Numbered from the stretch's first letter, positions 7,358-17,199 are shown. The stretch is 64,000 bases of DNA from Qipengyuania gaetbuli (GCF_009827315.1 NZ_WTYF01000004.1:1240001-1304000); one strand, 5' to 3'. The notes: generated from the sequence alone by a model not told the origin. Numbers and translations: made by a program.

Positions 7358-8629
7358 TCACCGTTTCAACGCGAACATCCGTCCATACGTCAGGCAGCGC
7401 CACACCCATTCGAGCGGTCCGTAGCGATAGCGTTCCAGCCATGGCTTGGACCACGCCAGCATCAGCACCCAGGCCGCCAGTACGAAGCCATAAAGCTCGA
7501 TTCGCCCGAAGCGCGCGAACAGGTCGAGACCCCAGTTGCCGAACACGAACAGCATCACCATCGAGGTGCCAAGGTAGTTGGTGAAGGCTGCACGACCCGC
7601 GGCGGAGACCCGGTCTGCGAGCCACCCGCCCGCCTTCGGCGCGTGGAGCGCGAGCAGCACGGCAAGGCCCAGCACCATGAACAGGCGCGGGATATGCGAC
7701 CAGCCGACGAACGCGGCGAGCGTGCCATAATAGGTGAGCCCTGCGTTCTTCGTCGCAATCGCGATCCCCAGGTGGAGGGCAGCGCCTATTAAGAGGCCCG
7801 CCCAAGCCCAGCCACGCAGCTTGCGGCTGTCCCAGCGCCCGTCGAACAGGCCCTTCCGGTAGAGCACCATGCCGAACAGCATCAGCGGCAGCGTCTCGAA
7901 TGCGAAGAAGAACAGCGACATTGCCGGCCCCGAGGCGTGCTCGGTGATATTGTGTTCGACATAGTCGAAATAGGTGCCATCCTGCCGGATTACGGTTTCG
8001 GCTCGCCCGTCGGCCAGGTCCTCCTCTGCTGCGACCTGCAGTTCCTGCTGCATCGGGGCGAAGACGGCATTGCCCTGATGGTCACCATCGGCGGCAACCT
8101 GCATGAAGATCGTCATCATGCCGTAGAGCAGTGCGCCCGCGATATAGGCGAGAATGCCGAACACCAGCTTCTTGCGCACGCTCATGCCGATGAAGACGGC
8201 CACGGCGATCAGCCCGCTGATCGCGTAGAGGAACAGGATGTCCCCGCGCCAGATGAAGTAGAAATGGATCAGCCCGAACAGGCCGAGCCACAGCAGGCGT
8301 TTGACCTGCAGCCAGACCGTGCCGCCCTTGGCCCAGACGCGCTCCATGAAGAGGTACAGCCCGGCACCGAAAAGCAGGCTGAACAGCCCCCGCATCTTGC
8401 CGTCGACCAGGACGAACTGGGCGACCCACAGCCAACCGTCGGCTGGCCCCGGCTCGGTCGCGAAGCCGTCGGGGAACATGTAGGCAGTGAACGGCTGGCC
8501 CATCGCGAAGATATTCGCAGCAAGGATGCCCATGACGGCGAGGCCGCGGATGAAGTCGAGGCTGGCAATCCGCCCGCCGGTTTCGGCAATCGGCTGCGGC
8601 CGGTCGGGTGTTGTTGCTTCGCTGGCCAT
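7358..8629 (-). CDS. DUF418 family membrane protein
   Basis: 423 residues with many TM helices. It has the DUF418 N-terminal signature RIASLDFIRGLAVMGILAAN and the C-terminal GPLEWVWRCLTYGRM. The family resembles acyltransferase-like membrane proteins and is often called a transporter, but no activity is established. A hydrophilic loop with acidic residues lies near 185-225. It is upstream of bfd on the same strand, but the operators lie between them, so separate transcription is likely. Confidence 0.88.
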   Translation of the reverse strand: MASEATTPDRPQPIAETGGRIASLDFIRGLAVMGILAANIFAMGQPFTAYMFPDGFATEPGPADGWLWVAQFVLVDGKMRGLFSLLFGAGLYLFMERVWAKGGTVWLQVKRLLWLGLFGLIHFYFIWRGDILFLYAISGLIAVAVFIGMSVRKKLVFGILAYIAGALLYGMMTIFMQVAADGDHQGNAVFAPMQQELQVAAEEDLADGRAETVIRQDGTYFDYVEHNITEHASGPAMSLFFFAFETLPLMLFGMVLYRKGLFDGRWDSRKLRGWAWAGLLIGAALHLGIAIATKNAGLTYYGTLAAFVGWSHIPRLFMVLGLAVLLALHAPKAGGWLADRVSAAGRAAFTNYLGTSMVMLFVFGNWGLDLFARFGRIELYGFVLAAWVLMLAWSKPWLERYRYGPLEWVWRCLTYGRMFALKR

Positions 8630-8721
8630 GATCCCCCCTTGTCCGAAGCGGGGTTACGCCGCTGCCCGGCGAGGCGACAGCCCCGCCAGCCGACCTGCGC
8701 ACAGCTTTCGACGAACGCCGC

Positions 8722-9726
8722 TCAGCGGGTGACGAGGCAATCCTGCCCACCACGCTTGAGCGAAGCGCAGGCGGACGCGGCCTCGGATCGGCTGGAATAG
8801 CCCGCCGCATAAAGCACGGTCAGCTTGCCCGAAGCCTTCTCGAGCTTGTCACGCCCGGCCAGTTCGGGTCGAGCCGCAAGCTGGCGCCACATGCGGTCGG
8901 CATTTCCGGCCACGGCGAACGAGCCGAGCTGGACCTTCCATTCGCCGGCAGGCTTCGTGGCAGGTGCTTTCGGCGCAGCGGGCTTGGGCGAAGCGGGCGC
9001 AGGCGTGGCCAGCGCCGCCACCGTCACCGGGGCCTTGTGGACCTGGACTGGCTTCGGCGCAGGTGCGGGAGCAGGCGCAAGTGCAGCGGGCTCTTCCATG
9101 GCGCCCAGCGCGAGGTCGACTGCGGCGAGGTCGCGGGCGCGGCGCGATTCGGCGTCCGCCCTGATCGAGACGGCCAGGGCCTGAGCCTGCTGGCGTTGCT
9201 CCAGCGGTATATATTCGTCCATCTGGGCCAGCGCGCTCGCCGCCTGCGGCAGGCCCGTGCTGTTGGCCAGTGTCAGCAGGGCATAGGCGCGCGGCCAGTC
9301 CTTGTCGGCAAGGTCGCCGTTGAAATGCGCGATGCCGAGGAGATATTGCGCACGCGGATCGCCCCGCCCTGCCGCACCCGCGACATAGGGCATGGCCTTT
9401 TCGCGCTCTCCCTTCTGGAACAATAGCAGGCCGTACTGGTCGGCGGCGCGCAGGTGCCCCTGTGCCGCAGCCTGCGCATAGAGCGTCTCGGCCTGCGCAT
9501 CGTCCGCCGGTACGCCGCGTCCCAGCCGGTAGGCCTGCGCGAGATTGAACTGCGCATCGGCATCGCCTGCGCGCGCCGGTTCGCGCCATTCGCGCACCGC
9601 GACATCGTAATTGCCCGCGCTCCACGCATCGACACCGGCCTTCACGTCGGCCAGCGCCGCACCCGCAGGTAGGAGCACCGCGAGGGCTGCGACAGCTGCG
9701 CAAATGCCTGACTTGTGGAGCTTCAT
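8722..9726 (-). CDS. Sel1-like repeat protein with C-terminal SPOR domain
   Basis: 334 residues. A signal peptide (MKLHKSGICAAVAALAVLLPAGAALA) is followed by Sel1/TPR-like helical repeats (AQFNLAQAYRLGRGVPADDAQ; AQYLLGIAHFNG), an Ala/Pro linker near 215-260 and a SPOR domain (WKVQLGSFAVAGNADRMWRQL ... C-terminal GGQDCLVTR). SPOR domains bind denuded septal peptidoglycan, so a periplasmic or outer-membrane role at division sites is likely. It is divergent from the parA-like operon, which encodes a second SPOR protein. A GTG at 9732 would add two residues. Confidence 0.88.
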   Translation of the reverse strand: MKLHKSGICAAVAALAVLLPAGAALADVKAGVDAWSAGNYDVAVREWREPARAGDADAQFNLAQAYRLGRGVPADDAQAETLYAQAAAQGHLRAADQYGLLLFQKGEREKAMPYVAGAAGRGDPRAQYLLGIAHFNGDLADKDWPRAYALLTLANSTGLPQAASALAQMDEYIPLEQRQQAQALAVSIRADAESRRARDLAAVDLALGAMEEPAALAPAPAPAPKPVQVHKAPVTVAALATPAPASPKPAAPKAPATKPAGEWKVQLGSFAVAGNADRMWRQLAARPELAGRDKLEKASGKLTVLYAAGYSSRSEAASACASLKRGGQDCLVTR

Positions 9727-9855
9727 CTGCACGTCCCCATCCTTTTCCCTGTGCCGGTGGATACCCGCCGAGGCGGTCTGATAGCAACGCCCGGCTTAAC
9801 AAAGCCTCGACATTGCGGCCTCGCCCCCTCGCAAATGAATGTCCGGCAAAATTAA

Positions 9856-9868
9856 CCCTAAATTAGGG
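9856..9868. promoter_or_regulatory. Palindrome CCCTAA-A-TTAGGG in the divergent intergenic region
   Basis: A 6-1-6 perfect inverted repeat in a locally AT-rich patch of the 223-nt gap between the divergent SPOR gene and parA-like gene. The placement suits an operator or the core of a promoter region. There is no other evidence. Confidence 0.3.
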
Positions 9869-9949
9869 GTAGTCTGCGATTTCCTTCTGTCGAGAGGGCC
9901 GCACCTTCGCGGCTCGACGTGGCTACAGGCGCAATCAGGGGGACCAACC

Positions 9950-10666
9950 TTGCGTGTATTGGCATTGGCATCGCAGAAGGGCGGATCGGGCAAGACCACC
10001 CTATCCGGACATCTAGCCGTTCAGGCACAGCGAGCGGGCGCAGGCCCGGTCGTGCTGATCGACATCGACCCGCAAGGCTCGCTTGCCGACTGGTGGAACG
10101 AGCGCGAGGCGGAACTTCCCGCCTTCGCCCAGACCACGGTCGCCCGGCTCGCCAACGACCTGGCGGTCCTGCGCCAGCAGGGCTTCAAGCTGGCCGTCAT
10201 CGACACGCCGCCGGCGATCACCATGGCCATCCAGTCGGTGATTTCGGTTGCCGAGCTGATCGTCGTGCCGACCCGTCCCAGCCCGCACGATCTGCGCGCC
10301 GTCGGTGCCACCGTCGACCTGTGCGAACGCGCCGGCAAGCCGCTGATCTTCGTGGTCAACGCAGCTACGCCCAAGGCCAAGATCACTTCGGAAGCCGCCG
10401 TCGCGCTGTCGCAGCACGGCACGGTCGCCCCGATCACCCTGCACCACCGCACCGACTTCGCTGCCTCGATGATCGACGGCCGCACGGTGATGGAAGTGGA
10501 TCCGGAAAGCCGTTCGGCTGCCGAGGTCACCGCGCTGTGGAAGTATATCGCGGACCGCCTCGAGAAGAATTTCCGCCGCACCGTGTTTGCCGCGCCGAAC
10601 TCGCAGTCGGCCGTGCCCGGTGCCTATCGTCCCGCCGGTGGCTTCGGCCGTCGGGTCGCCCAGTAA
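9950..10666 (+). CDS. ParA/MinD-family ATPase
   Basis: 238 residues from the TTG at 9950 (MRVLALASQKGGSGKTT), which has AGGGGGA 8 nt upstream. The deviant Walker A motif KGGSGKTT, the DIDPQGSLADWW motif and the IDTPPA Walker B region are intact. The frame stays open upstream to 9839, but those residues precede the normal ParA start. Such ATPases position DNA or protein cargo on the nucleoid or membrane. No parB gene or parS cluster is seen; the next gene encodes a ribbon-helix-helix-like protein instead. Confidence 0.9.
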   Translation: MRVLALASQKGGSGKTTLSGHLAVQAQRAGAGPVVLIDIDPQGSLADWWNEREAELPAFAQTTVARLANDLAVLRQQGFKLAVIDTPPAITMAIQSVISVAELIVVPTRPSPHDLRAVGATVDLCERAGKPLIFVVNAATPKAKITSEAAVALSQHGTVAPITLHHRTDFAASMIDGRTVMEVDPESRSAAEVTALWKYIADRLEKNFRRTVFAAPNSQSAVPGAYRPAGGFGRRVAQ

Positions 10667-10696
10667 GAGCAAAAGAGGAAAGGCGGGGCTAGCCGG

Positions 10697-11209
10697 ATGT
10701 CTGACGCCAATTTCGCATCGCTCTCTTCGACCCTGCTGGCACGGAAGGGTGGCGCCAAGCCTGCCATGCGTCCGCAGTCGACGATTGCCGGGCCAGTGGA
10801 CGGAGCCGCAGCGGCGGCCAATCTCGAGGACCTGGGCTGGAACGATATGGGTGACGACGCGCCTGTTGCCGAAAGCAAGAGCGCACAGGTCGTCTCGATC
10901 GCACCGCTGGCCGCCAATGAAAGCGGCGGTCCGAACCAGGTACGCGCTTCGCTGGACCGCATTGCGAGCCAGCTCGAAAAGAAGCCGGAAGACAAACAGC
11001 CCGTCCAGCGCGCTTCCGCGCTGCGCCAGGGCAAGCGCGCAGCCTTCACGCTGCGCCTCGACCAGAAACGGCACCTCATGCTGCGCCTGGCCTGCACCGT
11101 TCGCGGTGCCAGCGCCCAGCAGTTGGTGACCGACGCACTCGACGGCCTCTTGGCCGAAATGCCGGAAATCGCCGCGCTCGCTGCCCAGGTGCAGCGGGAC
11201 GGTCAGTGA
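10697..11209 (+). CDS. Putative ribbon-helix-helix partner of ParA-like ATPase
   Basis: 170 residues. The N-terminal two thirds look disordered (Ala/Pro/Gly and charged residues). The C-terminal 50 residues (RAAFTLRLDQKRHLMLRLAC ... GASAQQLVTDALDGLL) fit a beta-strand plus two helices, as in ribbon-helix-helix DNA-binding domains. It starts 30 nt after the ParA stop and precedes the TPR/SPOR gene by 40 nt, so a three-gene operon is likely. It could act as a DNA-binding partner or adaptor of the ATPase. No established family name comes to mind. Confidence 0.7.
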   Translation: MSDANFASLSSTLLARKGGAKPAMRPQSTIAGPVDGAAAAANLEDLGWNDMGDDAPVAESKSAQVVSIAPLAANESGGPNQVRASLDRIASQLEKKPEDKQPVQRASALRQGKRAAFTLRLDQKRHLMLRLACTVRGASAQQLVTDALDGLLAEMPEIAALAAQVQRDGQ

Positions 11210-11249
11210 GCACAACCAAGGACGTGGGATCGCCTTTAGGGGGTAAGCA

Positions 11250-12566
11250 ATGACGCAGACCAGGAAACAAATCTTCGTCCGGCTGGCCGTTACCACGGCC
11301 CTGGCAACCACAGGCCTTGCAGGCTGCAGCGGCAAGGTCGCACCGACCGCGTCGCATTCGGCCGCCAAGGCCGAACTCGCGCTGCAGAAGGGCAAGGCCA
11401 GCAAGGCCGTCCAGCACGCCGAGGCGGCGGTTCTCGCCAGCCCGCGCGATGCAGGAGCCCGCACGCTGCTGGGCAATGCGTATCTCGAATCCGGTCGCTT
11501 CCAGTCCGCCGCGCAGAGCTTTGCCGATGCGGTCGCGCTGGGTGATAATGGTCCGCGCACCGTCGTCAGCCTCGCCCTCGCCCAGATCGGCGCGGGCGAT
11601 CAGGCCGGCGCCATCGAAACGCTCGAACGCTGGGAAGCCGCCATCGATCCGGCCGACTTCGGCCTCGCCATCGCGCTTGCCGGCCAGCCGGAACGCGGCG
11701 TCCATGTGCTGAGCAATGCCATTCGCGGTGGTGAAAACACCACCAAGACCCGCCAGAACCTCGCCTATGCCTATGCGCTTTCGGGCCAGTGGCGCGCTTC
11801 GCGCCTGATGGTCGCCGAGGACGTGCCCGCCGACCAGGTTGGCGACCGCATGGCCGAATGGGGTGCGCTTGCCAGCCCGCAGATGTCGCGCGTTCGCGTC
11901 GCCCACCTGATGGGTGTCGGTATCGAAGCCGACCAGGGCCAGCCGGCCATGCTCGCGCTATCGAACAATCCGAGCGTCGAAATGCTCGCCGCAGAAACCG
12001 CCACCGACGAAGTCGTCGTCGAGGACGAGGCTCCGGCCTTTGCCTTCGCCGGCGAACTGCCGCCGGTCGACGATGCCCCGGTCGCGCTCGACAGCGCGGA
12101 CGCCGGCCTTGCCGATGCCGGGCTTTCGGTCGCACAGCCGCGCAAGCAGTTCGTCGCCGCCGAAGTCGCGCAGGCGGTCCCGGCTCCGGCCCCGGCCAAG
12201 TCGCGTGTCGCCGATGCCGCTCCGGCCCGTGCAACCGCGCCTGTCGCCGCACCGAGCCTTTCGCTCGCCAAGGGCAATTACAACATCCAGCTGGGCTCGT
12301 ATTTCTCGATGTCCGATGCACAGGAAGGCTGGCGCAAGTTCCAGAGCATGTACCCCCAGCTGAGCGACGCGCAGAAGGTCATCACCAAGGCCCGCGTGAA
12401 CGGCAAGATCTACTACCGCGTGGCTGCTGCCGGCTTCGCCAAGGATTCTGCCCGCGGCCTGTGTTCCACGGTCAAGGGCAAGGGCGGCGGTTGCATCGCC
12501 TACGCCTCCGGAAATCCGCTTCCCGGTCATCTCGGGGATGCGGCAATAAGGGTCGCAACGCGCTAA
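11250..12566 (+). CDS. TPR and SPOR domain lipoprotein
   Basis: 438 residues. The N-terminus carries a lipoprotein signal with lipobox LAGC (cysteine near residue 27), then TPR repeats (residues about 35-200; ALQKGKASKAVQHAEAAVLA, ARTLLGNAYLESGRFQSA), an acidic/Ala-rich linker and a C-terminal SPOR domain (YNIQLGSYFSMSDAQEGWRK ... GGGCIAYASG). A periplasm-facing envelope protein likely targeted to the division septum by SPOR. Third gene of the ParA-like operon; a strong terminator follows at 12593. Confidence 0.88.
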   Translation: MTQTRKQIFVRLAVTTALATTGLAGCSGKVAPTASHSAAKAELALQKGKASKAVQHAEAAVLASPRDAGARTLLGNAYLESGRFQSAAQSFADAVALGDNGPRTVVSLALAQIGAGDQAGAIETLERWEAAIDPADFGLAIALAGQPERGVHVLSNAIRGGENTTKTRQNLAYAYALSGQWRASRLMVAEDVPADQVGDRMAEWGALASPQMSRVRVAHLMGVGIEADQGQPAMLALSNNPSVEMLAAETATDEVVVEDEAPAFAFAGELPPVDDAPVALDSADAGLADAGLSVAQPRKQFVAAEVAQAVPAPAPAKSRVADAAPARATAPVAAPSLSLAKGNYNIQLGSYFSMSDAQEGWRKFQSMYPQLSDAQKVITKARVNGKIYYRVAAAGFAKDSARGLCSTVKGKGGGCIAYASGNPLPGHLGDAAIRVATR

Positions 12567-12592
12567 GACGCGTAGCCATAATCCAAGACTGA

Positions 12593-12630
12593 AAGCCCCT
12601 GCCGGAGCGATCCGGGAGGGGCTTTTTCTT
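12593..12630 (+). terminator. Rho-independent terminator of the ParA/SPOR operon
   Basis: AAGCCCCT ... AGGGGCTT stem with an inner CCGG/CCGG pairing, followed by TTTTTCTT. It lies 26 nt after the SPOR gene and just before the stop of the convergent dihydroorotase-like gene. Confidence 0.85.
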
Positions 12631-12632
12631 GG

Positions 12633-13865
12633 TCAGCCGCCGATTGCGACGCCGCCTTTCCACAAGGCTGTGACGCGGCCCTGGGTCGGCTGTCCGTCGA
12701 AGGGTGTGTTGCCTGCGGTCGCGGCCATCTTCGCGCTTTGGATGACCCACGGGCGGTCGGGATCCACGATCGCGATATCCGCCTCCAGCCCGGCTTCGAG
12801 GCGGCCTGCCTCGACATCCAGCAACTGCGCAGGCTTGCCTGCGACCAGTTCGAACGCGCGGCCGAGGTCGATCACGTCGTCCAGGACCAGCGACAGCACC
12901 ATCGCGAGCAGCGTTTCCGCTCCTGCCATGCCCGGTTCGGCATCGGCAAAGGGCAGGCGCTTGTCCTCAGGCCCGCGCGGGTCGTGGCCGCTCGAAATCA
13001 CGTCGATCGTGCCGTCAGCGATGGCTTCGCGCACCGCCTGCCGGTCCGCCTCGCTGCGCAGCGGGGGCGACAGGCGGGCAAAGGTGCGGAAATCGACAGT
13101 CGCGAGGTCCGACAGCATGAAGTGCGCAGGCGTGACCCCGGCAGTGACCGCCTGCCCTTGTGCCTTCGCGCGCCGGACGAGGTCGAGGCCTGCGGCGGTC
13201 GTCACCTGGCGGAAATGCAGGCGCGCACCGGCCATTTCGGCGAGGGCAAGGTCGCGCGCGATGGCGATCGCTTCGGCTTCGGCAGGGGCGCTCGGCAGGC
13301 CGCGGCGGGTGGCGTATTCGCCTGCCGTTGCGACCGCGCTGCCGACAAGGGCTGCGTCCTCGGCATGGGTGACCACCGTCATGTCGAGCATGGCGGCATA
13401 CTGCAGCAGGCGCAGCATCGCGCCAGAATCCGCAATCCAGCTGCGCCCCGTCGCCACGCCGCGGGCACCGGCCTCGCGCATCAAGGCGATCTCGGCGATT
13501 TCACGGCCTTCCAGCCCGCGCGTGGCGGCGGCCAGCGGGTGGACCCAGAGGTCGGGCTTGCCGCTCTTGGCGATGTAGGAAACGCGGCTCGGCAAATCGA
13601 GCGCGGGCGATTGGTCCGGCATTAGCGCAGCGCGCGTGATCCCGCCGAAATGGAAGGCGGGCTTGTCGATGGCAAAAACGCCGAGGTCGACGAGGCCCGG
13701 GGTCACGAGGCCGCCCCGTGCATCGACAATCTCGTCGCCATTATCGGGCGTGACATCGCCAAGAGCGGCGATCCGGCCGTCGGCCATGCGCAGCGCACCT
13801 TCGCGCACCCCTGCGGGTGTAACCAGCCGGCCGCCGGCAATCGTGATCGGGCGGGTCTGCTTCAT
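12633..13865 (-). CDS. Dihydroorotase-like protein, catalytically degenerate (PyrC'/PyrX type)
   Basis: 410 residues with an amidohydrolase fold. The metal-binding HxH of active dihydroorotases (PGLIDxHxH) is here PGLVDLGVF, so both histidines are replaced (G62, F64). The later DHAPH motif reads GHDPR, and the strand that normally holds another histidine reads RQVTTA. HAED and the end motif (GAETLL) remain. In Pseudomonas a comparable inactive PyrC' supports assembly of aspartate transcarbamoylase. It overlaps pyrB by ATGA, which fits that structural role. A catalytic PyrC should exist elsewhere in the genome. Confidence 0.9.
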   Translation of the reverse strand: MKQTRPITIAGGRLVTPAGVREGALRMADGRIAALGDVTPDNGDEIVDARGGLVTPGLVDLGVFAIDKPAFHFGGITRAALMPDQSPALDLPSRVSYIAKSGKPDLWVHPLAAATRGLEGREIAEIALMREAGARGVATGRSWIADSGAMLRLLQYAAMLDMTVVTHAEDAALVGSAVATAGEYATRRGLPSAPAEAEAIAIARDLALAEMAGARLHFRQVTTAAGLDLVRRAKAQGQAVTAGVTPAHFMLSDLATVDFRTFARLSPPLRSEADRQAVREAIADGTIDVISSGHDPRGPEDKRLPFADAEPGMAGAETLLAMVLSLVLDDVIDLGRAFELVAGKPAQLLDVEAGRLEAGLEADIAIVDPDRPWVIQSAKMAATAGNTPFDGQPTQGRVTALWKGGVAIGG

Positions 13866-14887
13866 GCCGCTTCTCCCCAGCCCTCGACCCCTCGCGAACG
13901 GCGGGTCAGCACGTCGAGACAGGCCATGCGGATGGCCACGCCCATTTCCACCTGCCGCGTGATGATCGAGCGATCGATCATGTCGGCCACGTCGCTGTCG
14001 ATCTCCACACCGCGGTTCATCGGGCCGGGATGCATCACGAGCGCGTCCTTGCCGGCTTTTTCGAGCCGCGCTGCGGTGAGGCCGTAGCGGTGGTGGTATT
14101 CGCGCGCAGAGGGAATGAACTGGCCGCTCATCCGTTCGGTCTGGAGCCGCAGCATCATGACCACGTCCGCCCCGTCGAGCGCGGCGTCGAAATCGTGGAA
14201 CACCTCGGCCCCCATCGCCTCGATACCCGAGGGCATCAGCGCCGGCGGGGCACAGAGCCGCACCGTCGCGCCCAGCGCCTGCAGGCACAGGAGGTTCGAC
14301 CGGGCCACGCGGCTGTGCAGGATATCGCCGCAAATGGTGATGGTGAGGCCGGTGAAATCGTCCGCCGCGGCGCCGCGTTCGCGCAGCGAATGGCGCAGCG
14401 CCAGCGCATCGAGGAGAGCCTGAGTCGGGTGTTCGTGCTGGCCGTCGCCCGCATTGAGGACGGGGCAGTCGACCTTGTCCGCAATCAGCCCGGTCGCCCC
14501 GCTCGACCCGTGGCGGATCACGATCGCATCGGCGCGCATGGCATTGAGCGTGATCGCCGTGTCGATCAACGTCTCGCCCTTCTTCACGCTGGAGGTGGCC
14601 GCGTGCATGTTGACCACGTCCGCGCCCAGCCGCTTGCCGGCGATCTCGAAGCTCAGCAGCGTGCGCGTGCTGTTTTCGAAGAAGGCATTGATGATCGTCA
14701 GCCCGGCCAGCGTATCGGTGTGCTTATTGCGCTGGCGGTTGAGAGCGACCCATTGTTCCGCCTCGTCGAGGAGAAAGAGGATCTCGTGCCGCTCCAGCTG
14801 GCCGATGCCCAGCAGGTCGCGATGCGGAAAGGCCCGCGCACCCGCAGGATAACGGGCGGCGTGGGGCGGTGTTTGCGAAGCTGTCAT
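13862..14887 (-). CDS. pyrB: Aspartate carbamoyltransferase catalytic subunit
   Basis: 341 residues; condenses carbamoyl phosphate with aspartate in pyrimidine synthesis. The carbamoyl-phosphate site FFENSTRT, the loop SSVKKGE, the HPTQALLD motif and HPGPMNRG are intact. ATG 14887 (MTASQTPP) is preferred; a GTG three codons upstream is possible. The stop overlaps the start of the dihydroorotase-like partner by four bases, indicating translational coupling. No pyrI regulatory gene is present. Confidence 0.96.
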   Translation of the reverse strand: MTASQTPPHAARYPAGARAFPHRDLLGIGQLERHEILFLLDEAEQWVALNRQRNKHTDTLAGLTIINAFFENSTRTLLSFEIAGKRLGADVVNMHAATSSVKKGETLIDTAITLNAMRADAIVIRHGSSGATGLIADKVDCPVLNAGDGQHEHPTQALLDALALRHSLRERGAAADDFTGLTITICGDILHSRVARSNLLCLQALGATVRLCAPPALMPSGIEAMGAEVFHDFDAALDGADVVMMLRLQTERMSGQFIPSAREYHHRYGLTAARLEKAGKDALVMHPGPMNRGVEIDSDVADMIDRSIITRQVEMGVAIRMACLDVLTRRSRGVEGWGEAA

Positions 14888-14999
14888 TAAAGCCACGCCC
14901 TTAGTCGAGTGCTATCGCACCCTCAAGCACATTCGGGTGGCATATCCCGCACCGCTTGCCTAAACCGGCCCAGACACAAGTTTCAGGGGTGAGTTTCCG

Positions 15000-16877
15000 A
15001 TGCGATTTGCAGGCAAGGTCTGGCGGCTGCTGGTTGGGATCAAGGATGGCCTGGTCCTCCTGTTCATGCTGCTGTTCTTCGGATTGCTCTTCGCCATCCT
15101 GACCACCCGCCCCAGCCCGGCCGAAGTGCGCGAAGGCGCGCTGGTGCTCGAACTCGACGGCGTCATCGTCGAAGAGGCGAGCCGGATCGATCCGCTGCAG
15201 GCCCTGCTGGCCGGCGAGGCACCGACCGGCGAATTCCAGGCCCGCGACGTCGTGCGCGCGCTTGATGCGGCGGCTGGCGACGAGCGGATCGATGCCGTCG
15301 TGCTCGATCTCGACCGCTTCATGGGCGCAGGCCAGGTCCACCTGCAGGACATCGGCGAAGCGATGGACCGCGTGCGTGCGGCGGAAAAGCCGGTGCTGAC
15401 CTATGCCACCGCTTATGCCGACGATTCCGTCTTCCTCGCCGCCCATGCGAGCGAAGTGTGGCTCAACCCGCTGGGCGGCGCGATCGTTGCCGGACCGGGC
15501 GGAAACCGCCTCTATTTCAAGGGCCTGCTGGACAAGCTGCAGGTCAACGCCCGCGTCTATAAGGTCGGCACCTACAAGAGCGCGGTCGAACCCTATACCG
15601 AAACCGGCATGTCCGAACCCGCGCGTGAAAACGCCCGCGCCCTGTACGGCGCACTGTGGGAGGAATGGCAGGCCAATGTGAAGAAGGCCCGCCCGGCAGC
15701 GGACCTCGACCTCGTCACCAAGACGCCTGCCGAATGGGTCGAGGCGGCCCAGGGCGACCTGTCGAAGGCCGCGCTCGATGCAGGGCTCGTCGACAAGCTC
15801 GGCAGCCGTGACCAGTTCAATGCGCGCCTTGTCGAACTGGTCGGCAAGGACAAGTGGAGCAAGCTGCCAAACGCCTTCCCCTCGACCGATTACGACGCCT
15901 GGCTCGCCGACAACCCGCTGAAGACGGAAGGCAAGCCGATCGGCGTGGTCACCATCGCGGGCGAGATCGTGGACGGCAAGGCCGGCCCCGGCACCGCCGG
16001 CGGCACGCGCATCGCCGACCTGCTCGACGAAGCGCTGGAACGCGACTTCGCCGGCCTCGTGGTTCGCGTGGATTCGCCCGGCGGATCGGTGCTGGCGAGC
16101 GAGGAAATCCGCGAGGCGATCATGCGCCACAAGGCGCGCGGCATCCCCGTTGCCGTCTCCATGGCCAATGTCGCGGCGAGCGGCGGCTACTGGGTTTCGA
16201 CGCCCGCCGACCGCATTTTCGCCGAGCCCGACACCATCACCGGTTCCATCGGCATTTTCGCCGTCTTGCCGACTTTCGAAGGAACGGCGCGGAGCATAGG
16301 CGTGAACAGCGACGGGGTGCAGACAGGTCCGCTGTCCGGCCAGCCCGACCTGGTGGGCGGACTGACGCCGGAAGTGGATCGCATCCTCCAGGCCTCGATC
16401 GAGGACGGTTACCGCGACTTCCTGACTCGCGTGTCCGAAGCGCGCGGCATGACCATCGAGGAAGCCGACCGCGTCGGACAGGGCCGCGTCTGGGACGGCG
16501 GCACTGCCCGCCAGCTCAAGCTGGTAGACGAATACGGCGGCATGGAAGAAGCGCTCGCCTGGGTCGCCGCGCAGGCCGAACTCGGCGATGGCAAGTGGCA
16601 CGCCGCCTATCTCGGCAACCCGCCGAGCGCGCGCGACACGCTGCTGCGCCAGATCCTCGACAGCGAGGGCGATGCCGAAGGCCGCGATGTCTTCGCTCTC
16701 TTCGCCCGGCAGGAAGCCCGCACGCTGTCCTCCATCGCCAGCGAGGCGAGCCGCCTGCTGTCGGTCCAGGGCGCGCAGGCCTATTGCCTCGCCTGCCCGC
16801 AGGCAGAGGCGGTGAAGGCATCGCCGTCGGCCCCCAAGGGCTGGCTCGCGCGGCTGGTTTCGCTCTTCGCCGACTGA
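15000..16877 (+). CDS. sppA: Signal peptide peptidase SppA, 67K type
   Basis: 625 residues with one N-terminal TM segment (about 14-34) and two tandem S49 protease domains. The catalytic lysine is in TYKSAVEPY (about residue 192) and the nucleophilic serine in VAASGGYWVS (about residue 393), the E. coli SppA arrangement with Lys and Ser in different halves. It digests cleaved signal peptides in the inner membrane. The C-terminal 60 residues are family-variable. Divergent from pyrB with a 112-nt gap. Confidence 0.94.
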   Translation: MRFAGKVWRLLVGIKDGLVLLFMLLFFGLLFAILTTRPSPAEVREGALVLELDGVIVEEASRIDPLQALLAGEAPTGEFQARDVVRALDAAAGDERIDAVVLDLDRFMGAGQVHLQDIGEAMDRVRAAEKPVLTYATAYADDSVFLAAHASEVWLNPLGGAIVAGPGGNRLYFKGLLDKLQVNARVYKVGTYKSAVEPYTETGMSEPARENARALYGALWEEWQANVKKARPAADLDLVTKTPAEWVEAAQGDLSKAALDAGLVDKLGSRDQFNARLVELVGKDKWSKLPNAFPSTDYDAWLADNPLKTEGKPIGVVTIAGEIVDGKAGPGTAGGTRIADLLDEALERDFAGLVVRVDSPGGSVLASEEIREAIMRHKARGIPVAVSMANVAASGGYWVSTPADRIFAEPDTITGSIGIFAVLPTFEGTARSIGVNSDGVQTGPLSGQPDLVGGLTPEVDRILQASIEDGYRDFLTRVSEARGMTIEEADRVGQGRVWDGGTARQLKLVDEYGGMEEALAWVAAQAELGDGKWHAAYLGNPPSARDTLLRQILDSEGDAEGRDVFALFARQEARTLSSIASEASRLLSVQGAQAYCLACPQAEAVKASPSAPKGWLARLVSLFAD

Positions 16878-16966
16878 CCGGCCATCGCGCTTGCAAAGGC
16901 GCGATTCGCCGCGTAAAGGCGCGCCCCTGTCCCGTGTCGGACCGGCTTTCCGGCGATACGCAGGGC

Positions 16967-17041
16967 GGGCGCGTAGCTCAGTGGTAGAGCACACCCTTCA
17001 CACGGGTGGGGTCGCAAGTTCAATCCTTGCCGCGCCCACCA
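16967..17041 (+). tRNA. tRNA-Val (anticodon CAC)
   Basis: The acceptor stem GGGCGCG / CGCGCCC is followed by A and an encoded CCA. The D-arm is GCTC-AGTGGTA-GAGC, the anticodon stem CACCC / GGGTG with loop TTCACAC gives CAC, and the T-arm is GCAAG-TTCAATC-CTTGC. Length 75 nt. It immediately precedes the accessory-looking block, but no duplicated 3' end was spotted. Confidence 0.96.
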
Positions 17042-17199
17042 TTTTCCCGACCTGATACGCACCAGCACCGGTCCTGACCGGTCGCCTTCGTGCGCCCGCG
17101 TCGGGCGCGCGCTTGCTTTTCGCCGCGTCCGGCTTACCATCTTCGCAAGGGATCGCAGGACCTTGAGGCGGAACACCGCCCGCTTACGCGGAGGGGGAC

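Noticed and set aside
14901..16994. A 697-codon minus-strand frame opposite sppA
   Set aside because: Shadow of sppA in a high-GC genome; no start signal or motifs, and it extends into tRNA-Val.
16967..17041. tRNA-Val as an integration site for the 17-25 kb block
   Set aside because: I did not see a second copy of the tRNA 3' end at the far side, and there is no integrase or transposase in the window.
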